A stretch of 64,000 nt of DNA from JAJNBD01 sp964471475 (GCA_964471475.1 CAYYFQ010000004.1:51810-115809), one strand, 5' to 3'. Shown: positions 51,692 through 61,570, numbered from the stretch's first letter. Notes: generated from the letters alone by a model not told the origin. Translations and numbers: made by a program.

Positions 51692-54145
51692 TTAAAATAA
51701 AAGAGAAACGCCTAAAGTTAAAGTGTTTTCAGTTATTGATGCTCCATCGTTACGACGAATATTTACTAATGCACCATAGTCACGTGTGTGATTATATTCT
51801 GTAAATAATGCCAGGGTAGGACTTAATTGATAATAAGACCGTATAATATACTGCATTTGATTTAAACCGCTACCAATTTGATCACTCGTAACGGTTTTTG
51901 TCGCAGCAATACTTCGAATACCTGTGCGAATAAAAAAACGATTCGTGATTTGAGTGTCGCGCGAAAGCTGTAAATCAAATTTGGTGCTACCGGAATGATA
52001 ATATGTTCTTAAATTAGTATCGATGAAATACGGCATTAATCCTTCAATGCCGACACCTGGCTGCCAATAAGGTGTACCGCTTGGGCGATAAAAATAATTC
52101 ATGCCGCCTTTAATTGCCCAAAACTCGCTGATTAAATGCCAATAGAAAAAATCCATGTCAGCATTTTCAACGGTTCCTTTTTTTATTTCGGCATCTTCCG
52201 TATACAATTCAAGCTTATTGTAATCGGAACCGATCAGTGATTTAAAAGTAATCTCATCAATATTACGCGCAGGATCAATTCCTGTTTCTAAATAACTTGC
52301 CTCAAAAAGCCCAGACATTTCTCCCATGGGGTGATGAATCATGGCATGGTTAATATATTCTTGAGGAGGGTTGATAAGTTCAGGTGAAGGCTTATTTTGT
52401 AAAGAAGAAACTTGTTCAGCTTTTAGTCCTTGCGCTTCAACTTTAGCCACATCCTGTGGGAAAGTCCTATAACGAAAAACTCTTGTCATACCAGACATCA
52501 TGTGATAAAGAAGGTGACAGTGAAAAATCCATTGCCCACTGGCATCCGCATCTACATCCGCGACCACTGTTTCACCCGGGGCAATATCTAAGGTATGTAA
52601 TAAAGGATCAAAAGCACCATGGCCATTACGTAAAATAAACCAATGCCCATGAATGTGCATGGGATGATGCATCATAGAGTTATTAAAAAAGATCAATCGA
52701 TAACGTTTGCCAGGTTCAATGATAATGGGCTTTGCATCCATTTCCGGTACGCCATTAATAAACCAAATATAGCGACCCATATAACCTGATAACTCCATAT
52801 TAATCGTTTGTACAGGCACGTTAGGATCATTGGTTTTTACCGTGGCTTTGACATTTTGATATTTGACACTCGTCGTTTTTGCTGCATCAGGTGATGACAT
52901 TTTGTTCATCGCCATTGGTACATCCATCTGCATGCTGTGACTCATCGGCATATCCATGCCATCCATTTTCATCGAGCCCATATTCGAATCTTTATCCATG
53001 TTCATGCTAGACATATCATGAGACATGTCATACATATCCATTCCATCCATATTTCCCATCATCGTGGCAGGTTCCGGCGTGGGGAAAGGTTGAATATGAT
53101 GAATATCAATCGATTGTTTGGCGTTTGTGAGCAATGCACCAATAGCGGCACCTAAAGTATCGGAAGATTCGGCATAGATAGGATAAGGTTTATCTTGTGT
53201 CACTTTTACTAAAGCATCTAAGGTTTCACCCGGCGCAAGGGTAAAATCTTTTACTGTATAAGGAACCACATCATGCCCCTGCATTTGTACCACTTGTATC
53301 GTGGTGCCAGGAATTTTGACATGAAAAATCGTCCCCGACCCTGCATCAATAAAACGCAAGCGTACAATGTCGCTAACTTTAACGAGAGCTGTCCAATAAT
53401 GATCATTGGGGTGACCATTCAGTAAAAAGGCATCATAAGCCACATCACTGAAATCATAAATGCTCATGCGCATTTGCTGCATCATATGATAATCCATGAG
53501 AATTTTTTTCTTTCCTGCGGTATCTGTGAGGTAATAATCATGTAAAAAACGCATGAGTGAAGGCTGCTGTGGGAAGTTAGGAGAATAATAATCACCTTCT
53601 TTTTTTAGGTTGGCATAAATTTGTTCTGGTGGCGTATTACTCCAATCGGATAACAGAATCACTTGGTCTTTCGTGTAATGGTAAGCTGGTGAATGCAGCG
53701 GATCAATCACAATTGCGCCATAAAGGCCTTGTTGCTCTTGAAACCCGGTATGCGCGTGATACCAATATGTCCCCGATTGCTTTAAAGTAAACTGATAATG
53801 AAAAACGTCACCCGGAGGAATAGGTGCTTGACTCACATTCTCTACACCATCCATATTCCATGGCACAATTAATCCATGCCAATGAATACTCGTCCCTTTA
53901 TCAAGGTGGTTATAAACATTAATCGTGAGATGATCACCTTCTTTAAAATGTAAAGTGGGTGCAGGCAATTGATTATTGACGACAATGGCTTGCACAGGCT
54001 TTCCTGCGAAGGTTACTGTTTTATAGCTAACCACTAAATCCACAGTACGATTGCTAGCCCAAGCAAAAGGCATCTGAAACATTAAAAGAATTACCCAGAA
54101 GTTTTTTAATAAAATCTCTAACGAAAAACATTTTTTAGTATTCAT
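51692..54145 (-). CDS. Copper-resistance multicopper oxidase CopA fused to a CopB-like outer-membrane barrel
   Basis: This is a protein of 817 residues. After a signal peptide ending near FAWA, three cupredoxin domains carry the copper motifs HWHGL near 100, WYHAHTG near 140, HPMHIHGHWF near 505 and HCHLLYHM near 550. A methionine-rich linker (about 385-440; SMNMDKDSNMGSMKMDGMD and similar) is typical of copper-handling oxidases. From about 600 to the end, the sequence switches to a CopB/PcoB-like beta-barrel (HHPMGEMSGLFEASYLE, then GVGIEGLMPYFIDT), ending in the strand LTLGVSLLF. In most bacteria, CopA and CopB are separate. The start MNTKKCFSLE has AAAGG upstream. Confidence 0.88.
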   Translation of the reverse strand: MNTKKCFSLEILLKNFWVILLMFQMPFAWASNRTVDLVVSYKTVTFAGKPVQAIVVNNQLPAPTLHFKEGDHLTINVYNHLDKGTSIHWHGLIVPWNMDGVENVSQAPIPPGDVFHYQFTLKQSGTYWYHAHTGFQEQQGLYGAIVIDPLHSPAYHYTKDQVILLSDWSNTPPEQIYANLKKEGDYYSPNFPQQPSLMRFLHDYYLTDTAGKKKILMDYHMMQQMRMSIYDFSDVAYDAFLLNGHPNDHYWTALVKVSDIVRLRFIDAGSGTIFHVKIPGTTIQVVQMQGHDVVPYTVKDFTLAPGETLDALVKVTQDKPYPIYAESSDTLGAAIGALLTNAKQSIDIHHIQPFPTPEPATMMGNMDGMDMYDMSHDMSSMNMDKDSNMGSMKMDGMDMPMSHSMQMDVPMAMNKMSSPDAAKTTSVKYQNVKATVKTNDPNVPVQTINMELSGYMGRYIWFINGVPEMDAKPIIIEPGKRYRLIFFNNSMMHHPMHIHGHWFILRNGHGAFDPLLHTLDIAPGETVVADVDADASGQWIFHCHLLYHMMSGMTRVFRYRTFPQDVAKVEAQGLKAEQVSSLQNKPSPELINPPQEYINHAMIHHPMGEMSGLFEASYLETGIDPARNIDEITFKSLIGSDYNKLELYTEDAEIKKGTVENADMDFFYWHLISEFWAIKGGMNYFYRPSGTPYWQPGVGIEGLMPYFIDTNLRTYYHSGSTKFDLQLSRDTQITNRFFIRTGIRSIAATKTVTSDQIGSGLNQMQYIIRSYYQLSPTLALFTEYNHTRDYGALVNIRRNDGASITENTLTLGVSLLF

Positions 54146-54196
54146 AATACCTTTGGATTCTTTGGTAAGCTTCATCGTTTATTTTAATCGATTTCA

Positions 54197-54478
54197 ATGT
54201 ATGGCGTGCGGCGCGCTGAGAATTTTGATTGGCATAGGCCAGCAAAAGAATATTGGCATCTTCTTTACACTATGCACAAAAGCCATTTAGATAAAGATTT
54301 TGCCAAAGAACTTCCAAATCATTTTCAACAAAGACTTTGGGAATTAACAATGATTAATTTTTTAGAAAACCAAAAATATAACGGCTTAATTGATAAAGGA
54401 CGAGCGATTATCTATTTTGCACAACTTAAAGTAGGAATCATTGATGCAAGGTTAGATAAAATCATTCGTCCAGGATAA
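54197..54478 (+). pseudogene. Fragment of an unidentified conserved gene
   Basis: This 93-residue frame has a compact stretch HKSHLDKDFAKELPNHFQQR, then LWELTMINFLENQKYNGLID, which looks like the N-terminal part of a larger protein and then ends abruptly. No complete domain is present. It sits between the copper oxidase and transposase debris, so it is probably a remnant. Confidence 0.4.
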
Positions 54479-54732
54479 AAAAAGTGTTACCTATGTGCCC
54501 GGTTTATTTTGTTACTTATCTAACCGGTTGCACAAAATTCAAAAATCATACCTAACAGAGTAACTCCGAATTTCGATAGCTGCACTTAACAAATTTTTGA
54601 GCTTTAATCGTTTATGATAGTGAACTATATTGAATTTAATAAGTCACGGATCATTTATGGCAACACAAAAAATAAATAAAAAATTTTTAGATACGTTAAA
54701 GTGTATTAGTCTCGACTTAATCTGACAGTTAC
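54479..54732. other. Non-coding sequence with mobile-element debris
   Basis: No intact gene. A short reading frame (MATQKINKKFLDTLK) begins at about 54657 and stops within 25 codons. An inverted repeat TGACAGTT/AACTGTCA around 54723-54754 may mark an insertion-sequence end at the transposase remnant that follows. Confidence 0.35.
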
Positions 54733-55059
54733 TTCCAAAAAACCGGGAACTGTCAGCTCAAGTTTGAGTTACTACAATTTAAAGATCCCGAAACACAAAA
54801 AACTTTTATTTTGCTCACCAACCACATGAGCTTACCGGCACATACCATTACAGAGCTTTATCGCACCAGGTGGCAAGTTGAGCTCTTCTTTAAGTGGATC
54901 AAACAACATCTACGCATCAAGTCTTTCTTCGGCCATAGTGAAAATGCGGGTAAAACCCAAATATGGATTGCGGTTTCGGTTTACGTCTTAATTGCCTTCT
55001 TAAAAAGGGACTGCAATTGCCTCAATCTCTCTACGAAATTCTACAGGTTTTAAGTCGAT
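54733..55059 (+). pseudogene. IS4-family transposase remnant (3' part)
   Basis: The frame reads FELLQFKDPETQKTFILLTN and then the IS4 signature YRTRWQVELFFKWIKQHLRI (the Y-R-E-K motif), continuing KSFFGHSENAGKTQIWIAV. A frameshift in an A-run near 55000 moves the C-terminal part (LPQSLYEILQVLSR) to another frame. The N-terminal half and first two acidic residues are absent, so it cannot be active. It differs from the remnant at 2160-2503. Confidence 0.8.
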
Positions 55060-55170
55060 AGCGACAAAAATGTTTCTTCAACGTAATTACGTATACGTAT
55101 TTTTTACGGATGTCTATGTAAAAAAAATCAATAAAATTAATAACCCATAGATTAAATAATAGGAAATAAT

Positions 55171-58100
55171 ATGTACACAACCTTAAGAGCAATACTTATT
55201 GCAATGGGATATACCACTCCTCAAGAGCAAAGGGCAAGAACCAACTTATTATTTTTAGCAGGCATTCACAAAGCACTGCCTTCAGAAATAAAAAAACTTG
55301 ATCCTGAGAAAAAGAAGAAATACGAAGCGCTTTTTTATGGCTGGCATCGCTCCAATATTTCATGGGAAGAGCATCCTTCTAAAAACTATACGCAAAATGA
55401 GTTAGAGGGCATGTTAGAAGAAATTAAATTTTATGATCTGGAAGCAGGCATAAAATTCATGTATGCCACTGCGCAATTATTTATGATGGAAGATGGTGCG
55501 CGTACCGCTGAACGATTTGATGGTCATTCTGAATTTCCAATCAATGAAACTGAAGAGTGCACACTTGAGGCAGCACGTGCATTAGGGTATATAAGTAAAC
55601 CTCGTTTAAGTGAAGCAGAGCAAACAAATTTTTTTTTAGTACAGGGCTCACTTCAAAAGGTCACAGAGCCCGCTGTTCGTTATTTATCATTAGAAGGTAC
55701 AGAAGAAAATCCTTCTCAAGTTTATCTGTATGGAGGAAATCGTCCTGCATTGCCAGAGGAGAATTTTACCGCTGTGCTACTTGTGGAAGCATTACTTGCA
55801 GCTAATTCAGAATTACCTAAAGAAGAGTTAGATAAGTTAAATATTATAGATATTCGACAAATAATAAAAGCTGTGTTTGCGGCGGAATCCATAAAAGGAA
55901 AAATGCTTCAACCAAATGATATAGGGAAATTAGCTAACGCGGTGTATCAGAAAATTAAAGAAAACTTCGCCATACCTAATTTAAAATGGCCTGACCGCAA
56001 TTCAGATGATGTGTGGCAAAAAGAAATGTATTGGCCAAAAGGAATTGCCATTTTAGAGCGCTTGTTTCGCTTGTATCAAATACTGCATCCCACACAATTA
56101 GGGCATGCTACATTACACGTGTTTGAATTGCCTCCTTATCCCGATCCTCGAGTACCTGGACAGTTTAGAATGGCAACAACAATAGATGGCGTAAAAAAAT
56201 TTGGGGAAATTTGTCCTCCTGGAGTACATTCCGTGGGAAGTATTAATATTCAACCTTATGCAAGCAAACAACAACAAGAAACTGCGCGAATTTTAGGAAG
56301 CCAAGGAATAGAAGTTTTCTTACTAGCATCTGAAGCGAACGAAGCAGCTGCTCTAGCATGGGAAGCATCATCGGCTGATGTTCATCAAGAAGGATTAACT
56401 AGATTAGGAGGGGAACATAACTTATTGGGGTTGAGCGATCCTGATGAGTTGACTGCTGTACTTAACCCGAAAAAATTTACCGATGCCATTGCCCGTGCGG
56501 AATACCCTAAAATGGATGCATTCTTGAAAGAATTTGAAAAAAATAGGGAACGCATAAATTTGTCCAATGGAGAGATGGCAAATGAGTTGCTTTTAGCGAT
56601 TGCAAGAGGTGAGCAAGATCATGTAGAAAAGCTGTTAACGGAAAAGAAAGAATTAATAAATTATCAACGGCCTAATTGTGTTGAAATGACTCATGTTTTA
56701 GCGGCACCTATTCCTGGGTCTGAAGAAGAAGCAGCTTTTACTCCTGAAGCAAGCGAATTAACTACGTATAACAATTTAACTCCACTGATAGTAGCAATAG
56801 AAAAACGTCATGTGGCAATAGTACGCTACTTGCTAGAATTAGGTGCAGATATACATACCACAGTAATAATGGAGATTCCTTGCTACTATGATGCTATTTA
56901 TTCAACAGTAAGGAAGATTCCTAGCTATGCTATTCATTGTGCTAAAACATACTTTCCGGATATTTTGCCGCTTTTAGAACAATATAGCTTAAATAAAGGC
57001 TATTTTTTAGAATGCGCGGGGAATCGTTTATTAAGATGCCGATTCACTCCCCCCTCTGGGGGCGGCAGTGCTTCAACAAGTGCAACGCCCGAAAATATTC
57101 ATCCTGGTCATGCCACCGAGCGAGCTAGCCATGTAGATATACATACGCAATCCTTATTGGGTCGTTCTTTCTTTCGTCCTCAACATCATGAAGAGCAAGA
57201 AGACAAAGAGCAAATGGTTCGTTGCTTATTAGGCTATGTGACACGGGGTCAGGAAGACGATGTGAAAGGATTATTGGATGCGAATCTATTAAATATTCGT
57301 TATGTAGTGATGCGAACCAATACAAGTGATCACATAGAAGACCATGTATACGATCTTTCAGGTAGAAGATTTCAAAATTGCTCACCTTTTATGTACGCGC
57401 TTTGGGCCATGGATGCTTACATGTTAGAGATGATACTGAAATCATTACAGGAAGCGTTTCATAAGGCCCGCGCAAAAGCAGAGCAAGGAAGAACGGATGA
57501 AATAAAAGCAGCTGGAAGGAGAGAAATGGAAGAATGTGAAGCAATCAGAGAGGAATTAATAAGGCAATATCATGAAGTTAGAGAGCAGGGTCTTTCTTAT
57601 ACTCATACTCAAACCAAAATGGTCTATCCTACTGTGCGCACTGAGGATGGTAGAGAAGTTCCGGATATTACTCAACCGGGGATGGAAACTTCTTTTTCTA
57701 CTCGGGTTAAAGGTGAGCCTCACTTTAATTTCCAGCCTCTTTTAGATGCGCTCGCAACCTATGTGCGAGAACGAGAAGATAATCATTTGGATGAGGATGC
57801 ACGAAAGAGGTATTGGTGTCACATAGTCGGTGGTATACAGCAAGCCCTGCCAGTTCATGTCGTGAACGAGTACTGTCATCCTGATGGATCATTTTATCCT
57901 TATACTGACGACGACGACCTTGCATCATTGTTTAAGATTGGTGACACCAAATTGCCTCGTTTATTAACGCTTTATAATTATCTAAGCGAGCACGACTTTC
58001 CCTACCTTTCTTTTGACGCCCCCAACCCAACCTGTCGACTCGGTTTTGATTTTGGTTTAGTACACGTACAGGGGAAATGTATTCTTTCGCGCGGCGCGCC

Positions 58101-58245
58101 CAGCAGTCGAGCATCCAACGATTTAGCGGCCTTAACCGCTTTATGTAAAGCGAGATCTCAAGATATGGCTAATCTTGAGTCTAAACTCTTAAACCTGTTT
58201 TCAGGAGAGACCCTTGAGATTGCTTGTCGACATAGACCCGGGTAG
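55171..58245 (+). CDS. Large ankyrin-repeat protein (1024 residues), effector candidate
   Basis: The N-terminal 450 residues are helical with no family I recognise. Ankyrin-type repeats appear at about residues 475-510 (ELLLAIARGEQDHVEKLL) and 535-565 (LTPLIVAIEKRHVAIVRYLL, then ELGADI), with a further degenerate pair near 680-750 (VRCLLGYVTRGQEDDVKGLL). A charged coiled stretch lies near 765-810 and a final globular part near 830-1020. There is no signal peptide or membrane segment. The mix of a large unique domain and ankyrin repeats fits secreted effectors in intracellular bacteria; this is inference. AGGAAAT precedes the ATG. Confidence 0.8.
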   Translation: MYTTLRAILIAMGYTTPQEQRARTNLLFLAGIHKALPSEIKKLDPEKKKKYEALFYGWHRSNISWEEHPSKNYTQNELEGMLEEIKFYDLEAGIKFMYATAQLFMMEDGARTAERFDGHSEFPINETEECTLEAARALGYISKPRLSEAEQTNFFLVQGSLQKVTEPAVRYLSLEGTEENPSQVYLYGGNRPALPEENFTAVLLVEALLAANSELPKEELDKLNIIDIRQIIKAVFAAESIKGKMLQPNDIGKLANAVYQKIKENFAIPNLKWPDRNSDDVWQKEMYWPKGIAILERLFRLYQILHPTQLGHATLHVFELPPYPDPRVPGQFRMATTIDGVKKFGEICPPGVHSVGSINIQPYASKQQQETARILGSQGIEVFLLASEANEAAALAWEASSADVHQEGLTRLGGEHNLLGLSDPDELTAVLNPKKFTDAIARAEYPKMDAFLKEFEKNRERINLSNGEMANELLLAIARGEQDHVEKLLTEKKELINYQRPNCVEMTHVLAAPIPGSEEEAAFTPEASELTTYNNLTPLIVAIEKRHVAIVRYLLELGADIHTTVIMEIPCYYDAIYSTVRKIPSYAIHCAKTYFPDILPLLEQYSLNKGYFLECAGNRLLRCRFTPPSGGGSASTSATPENIHPGHATERASHVDIHTQSLLGRSFFRPQHHEEQEDKEQMVRCLLGYVTRGQEDDVKGLLDANLLNIRYVVMRTNTSDHIEDHVYDLSGRRFQNCSPFMYALWAMDAYMLEMILKSLQEAFHKARAKAEQGRTDEIKAAGRREMEECEAIREELIRQYHEVREQGLSYTHTQTKMVYPTVRTEDGREVPDITQPGMETSFSTRVKGEPHFNFQPLLDALATYVREREDNHLDEDARKRYWCHIVGGIQQALPVHVVNEYCHPDGSFYPYTDDDDLASLFKIGDTKLPRLLTLYNYLSEHDFPYLSFDAPNPTCRLGFDFGLVHVQGKCILSRGAPSSRASNDLAALTALCKARSQDMANLESKLLNLFSGETLEIACRHRPG

Positions 58246-58374
58246 ACGTTGATCGAGCTATACAGAGCGCGAGCGATTCGCGCTACTGAAATGATGACAT
58301 TTGCTTTGGATAATCCTATCCAAATAGAACACGAGTTTCGCACATTGTGTTGTGATGGAGATGAAAAAATCAGT

Positions 58375-59154
58375 TTACTCGTCAAGTGTAAGAAAAAAAT
58401 GAGAGACATTCGATAAAAGAGAAGCAGGAATACTATTTAACATGTTATTTTCAATGCAAAATTCTATAAGCTCAGATTTTTTATAGATGCCTAGTTTATT
58501 TTTTATGCTGTCTATATGTGTTTCAATAGTACGTCGAGATCGATAAAGTATTTCAGCAATATTACGAGCAGAAGCACCTCGTATAAAATAATACAAAATT
58601 TCTGATTCTTTATGAGTAAGCTGACCATGCTGAAAATTTTTTAAGATGACTTTTTGGACGCCCCTCATTTTTTTAGGCAAAAAGTGATGGTCATGTTGTA
58701 TAATTTTAGAAAATAATTTTTCAAAATATTCATTTTTGATATCATTCATCGTAATGATCACACCAGTTACCTGATGATGTTCATCATGCAATGGTTTTTT
58801 AAAAGCAAGAACAGAATGAATTTCTCCATCCGCATACGGAAAAACGCCCAAAACTTTCATTTCTTTTTCTGTCTGGATCACTTCTTGATCATGTTTACAA
58901 AATTCTTCTGCAAAATTGATATATTCTGGGTGATAATTTATATCATAATCTGTTAAACCAACTAGCGCTTCAATGCTTGAAAATCCCAGTAATTTTGCGG
59001 TGTTAACATTGCTGGCTATAAAAGTAGAATGTAAATCTCGAAAAACCACATACCCCGGTAACTGTGCTAATAGTGCTTCTGCGCTTATTAACATCATGAA
59101 CACATCCAACGATTTTTTAATATGATGAATAAATAATACATTTTGATCATACAA
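58375..59154 (-). CDS. PAS-domain LuxR-family transcriptional regulator
   Basis: This 259-residue protein has an N-terminal PAS domain (about residues 28-140; PGYVVFRDLHSTFIASNVNT, then KLLGFSSIEALVGLTDYDI) and a C-terminal LuxR/GerE helix-turn-helix (about 180-235; LTHKESEILYYFIRGASARN, then AEILYRSRRTIETHIDSIK). It would bind DNA in response to a ligand or redox signal sensed by the PAS domain. Such PAS-LuxR proteins are numerous in Coxiella and Legionella. Neighbouring targets cannot be read. Confidence 0.88.
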   Translation of the reverse strand: MYDQNVLFIHHIKKSLDVFMMLISAEALLAQLPGYVVFRDLHSTFIASNVNTAKLLGFSSIEALVGLTDYDINYHPEYINFAEEFCKHDQEVIQTEKEMKVLGVFPYADGEIHSVLAFKKPLHDEHHQVTGVIITMNDIKNEYFEKLFSKIIQHDHHFLPKKMRGVQKVILKNFQHGQLTHKESEILYYFIRGASARNIAEILYRSRRTIETHIDSIKNKLGIYKKSELIEFCIENNMLNSIPASLLSNVSHFFLTLDE

Positions 59155-59382
59155 AAATCAATGCGTCGTCATCTACATACTTTTTACGAATGTTCATTGA
59201 ATGGTTGATTGCTATAATAATTTGCGAGATTCAATTTTTTAATAACTCACCTTATGCACACGGCATCTAACCTTTCTTGCTAATTCAGACAGGTCACGCA
59301 AATCTCACGCAAACATAGGAAGAGAAGTTCAAGTTGCTTAAGAGCCAATCTTCGGAAACGCTTGTGCGAGTAAGACGAAAGA

Positions 59383-59495
59383 TGGCGCGCCCGGAGAGAT
59401 GAACTCATTCGGGGCTTCGCCCTGCGCTAAAGCTCGTCCAAAAATACTTTCCTACATTTTTGTCGAACTCCCGACCGCCTGGTTCGTAGCTCGAG
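59383..59495 (-). other. Broken tRNA-Arg remnant (candidate attachment site)
   Basis: On the minus strand, GAGCTACGAACCAGGCGGTC (59474-59493) and GGGAGTTCGA match the anticodon-to-T-arm part of tRNA-Arg(ACG), and ATCTCTCCGGGCGCGCCA (59383-59400) matches its 3' end with CCA. The two parts are separated by about 64 bases and share the direct repeat GAGTTC (59401-59406 and 59465-59470 in complement), as after an insertion in the T-loop. The 5' half (acceptor and D-arm) is missing. tRNA-Arg genes are frequent integration sites. Confidence 0.6.
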
Positions 59496-59567
59496 TTTGA
59501 AATTTTATAAAGCCTTTTAAATCCGCGCCCTGTATAGCTTATAGCGATTTTGATAATCTACCTTAAT

Positions 59568-59615
59568 GTACCAAAATTCACCTAAATTTAGGGTGGTTTG
59601 GTACAATTTTGGTAC
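59568..59615. promoter_or_regulatory. Nested palindromic operator upstream of the DUF1016 gene
   Basis: GTACCAAAATT (59568-59578) and its exact complement AATTTTGGTAC (59605-59615) flank a second dyad CACCTAAATTTAGGGTG and another TTTGGTAC half-site. The cluster lies 53 bases before the DUF1016 start. The repeated TTTGGTAC units suggest a cooperative repressor site. No regulator for it is evident in the island. Confidence 0.5.
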
Positions 59616-59667
59616 AGTAAAATTCGGCGTATAATTGATCAAATATTTTGTTTCCAACTTCAATTTT

Positions 59668-60729
59668 ATGACAAAACAAATTAAGAGCATTATCCCAAAG
59701 ACTTTACGTCTCGATAACCATTACGCTAACTTTTTTAATGAAGTTAAAGAGCGTTTGAAAAATGCACAACTTCGTGCAGCACTTGCTGCCAGCCGTCCAC
59801 TAATACATTTTTACTGGCAGCTTGGTCATGATCTTATTGAGAAACAAAAGGCATTTAAATGGGGTGAAAATTTTTTAGAACAATTTTCGCATGATATGCG
59901 TCAAGCGTTTCCTGAAACGCAGGGATTTTCCGTTACGAATCTAAAAAGAATGCGTATTTTTGCGAAGGAATACCCAGAGTTTGAAAAAAGTCCACAGCCT
60001 GTGGACCAATTACCATGGGGTCATATTGGTGTTTTGTTGCACAAAACTAATACCCCATCAATACGCAATTGGTACGCTGAACAAACCATTAAAAATGGTT
60101 GGTCTCGGTTGGTTTTGGAAATGCAAATAAAAAGCGATCTATATGAGCGTCAAGGGAAAAAAGCTAAAAAAATAAGCAACTATCACGCTCATTTGCCAGC
60201 TGCACAATCAGATCTTGCTAATGAAATATTAAAGGATCCCTACAATTTTGATTTTCTCACTATTCAGGGAAAAGCGTTAGAGCGGGATATTGAAGCCGCG
60301 CTTGTTACACATATTCGTAATTTTTTGCTTGAATTGGGCCAAGGTTTTGCCTTTGTTGGCTCACAAGTTCCGCTGACATTTGATGATCAAGAGTTTTTTA
60401 TTGACTTACTTTTTTATCACTTAAATTTACGATCATTCATAGTGGTGGAATTAAAAGCCACCGCTTTTAAACCAGAACACACAGGTCAGCTAGGCTTTTA
60501 TCTAAGCGCTGTCGATGATCTTCTGCGCAAACCCGGTGATAACCAAACGATTGGAATTTTACTTTGCAAATCTAAAAACAAAATTATCGCAGAATATGCT
60601 TTAAGGGGGATTAAAGCACCGATAGGTGTTTCAGAATACACGTTATCAAAAGCATTGCCTAAAGAGTTAAAAACGAGTCTGCCAACGGTAGAAGAAATTG
60701 AGGCAGAACTGAATGACATTGATAAATGA
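59668..60729 (+). CDS. DUF1016 (YhcG-like) PD-(D/E)XK nuclease-family protein
   Basis: This 353-residue protein has the two-domain DUF1016 layout. The N-terminal DNA-binding-like part includes FYWQLGHDLIEKQ, FSVTNLKRMRIFAKEYPE and LPWGHIGVLL. The C-terminal nuclease fold has the active-site pattern in FFIDLLFYH (Asp) and FIVVELKAT (Glu-x-Lys), with GQLGFYLSAVDDLLR after it. Members occur widely in mobile islands and defence loci, but their substrate is unsettled. The start is MTKQIKS. It is followed 22 bases later by the TPR gene. Confidence 0.9.
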   Translation: MTKQIKSIIPKTLRLDNHYANFFNEVKERLKNAQLRAALAASRPLIHFYWQLGHDLIEKQKAFKWGENFLEQFSHDMRQAFPETQGFSVTNLKRMRIFAKEYPEFEKSPQPVDQLPWGHIGVLLHKTNTPSIRNWYAEQTIKNGWSRLVLEMQIKSDLYERQGKKAKKISNYHAHLPAAQSDLANEILKDPYNFDFLTIQGKALERDIEAALVTHIRNFLLELGQGFAFVGSQVPLTFDDQEFFIDLLFYHLNLRSFIVVELKATAFKPEHTGQLGFYLSAVDDLLRKPGDNQTIGILLCKSKNKIIAEYALRGIKAPIGVSEYTLSKALPKELKTSLPTVEEIEAELNDIDK

Positions 60730-60751
60730 TAAAAATATAAAGGAAGATAAG

Positions 60752-61570
60752 ATGCCAACAGAAAAAATAGTGACTTTAAGGGGTAATGATAAAGATACCT
60801 GGCAGTTCGTTTACAGTGAAAGCGCTGAACCTATTTTTAGAAAATTTGATCGGGCATTAGATGCCATGGATGCGGGACTCCCAGTAACCGCTACTCAACA
60901 AATACAAGAAATTGCTTGCGAGCATCCCGACTTTATTGATGCTTATGCACATTTGGGGTTATTCCTTATGGAGGAAGGTGAGTATAAAAAAGCCTATATT
61001 ATTTTAGATAAAGGATTAGCAAATATTCAACCTATTTTACCCAAAAATTTTTTTGCTATATGCCCTCAATTGATATGGGGGATTTTAGATAATCGTCCAT
61101 TTTTACGTTGCTATGCCAACTTAGGGCATTGTTATTTAGCATTGAACAGAATGGATTTGGCTCGCGATATTTTTGAGAACTTAATTATGATGAATCCCAA
61201 TGACAATCAGGGGATTCGAAATTTGTTAATCGGCTGTTATTTTTCAAAAAATGAAATTTCAACAGTGCTTGATTTATGCAATAAATATCCCAAAGATATT
61301 CTGCCGGCAACAATGTATGGGAAAGTATTGTGTCTTTACCAATTGGGAGAGATTAAAGCAGCTGAGGAGCAGCTTCGTATTGCAATGGGGTTTGCACCCA
61401 AGGTGGCCCAAGAATTAGTCAGGGCAACTCATAAAAAACCAAAAAATTGCGACAAATATCCAGGGATAGTTATTGGTAGCGAAGAAGAAGCTTATGAGTA
61501 CTGGCTAACTCATGGAAAATATTGGAAGAATGCCAAAGGCGCAATTAATTTTCTTAAACAATATTTATAA
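60752..61570 (+). CDS. TPR-repeat protein
   Basis: This 272-residue protein has several tetratricopeptide-like helical pairs (ATQQIQEIACEHPDFIDAYA, FLRCYANLGHCYLALNRMDL, MYGKVLCLYQLGEIKAAEEQ) and a C-terminal motif GSEEEAYEYWLTHGKYWKNA. AAGGAAG precedes the ATG. A 116-base part (61267-61382) also occurs, about 89 percent identical by my count, inside the chimeric gene at 49378-49493. It probably shares a transcript with the DUF1016 gene. Function unknown; TPRs usually mediate protein binding. Confidence 0.82.
   Translation: MPTEKIVTLRGNDKDTWQFVYSESAEPIFRKFDRALDAMDAGLPVTATQQIQEIACEHPDFIDAYAHLGLFLMEEGEYKKAYIILDKGLANIQPILPKNFFAICPQLIWGILDNRPFLRCYANLGHCYLALNRMDLARDIFENLIMMNPNDNQGIRNLLIGCYFSKNEISTVLDLCNKYPKDILPATMYGKVLCLYQLGEIKAAEEQLRIAMGFAPKVAQELVRATHKKPKNCDKYPGIVIGSEEEAYEYWLTHGKYWKNAKGAINFLKQYL

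Noticed and set aside
52937..53155. 72-residue histidine/isoleucine-rich frame opposite the copper oxidase
   Set aside because: It is the antisense of the methionine-rich linker, not an independent gene.
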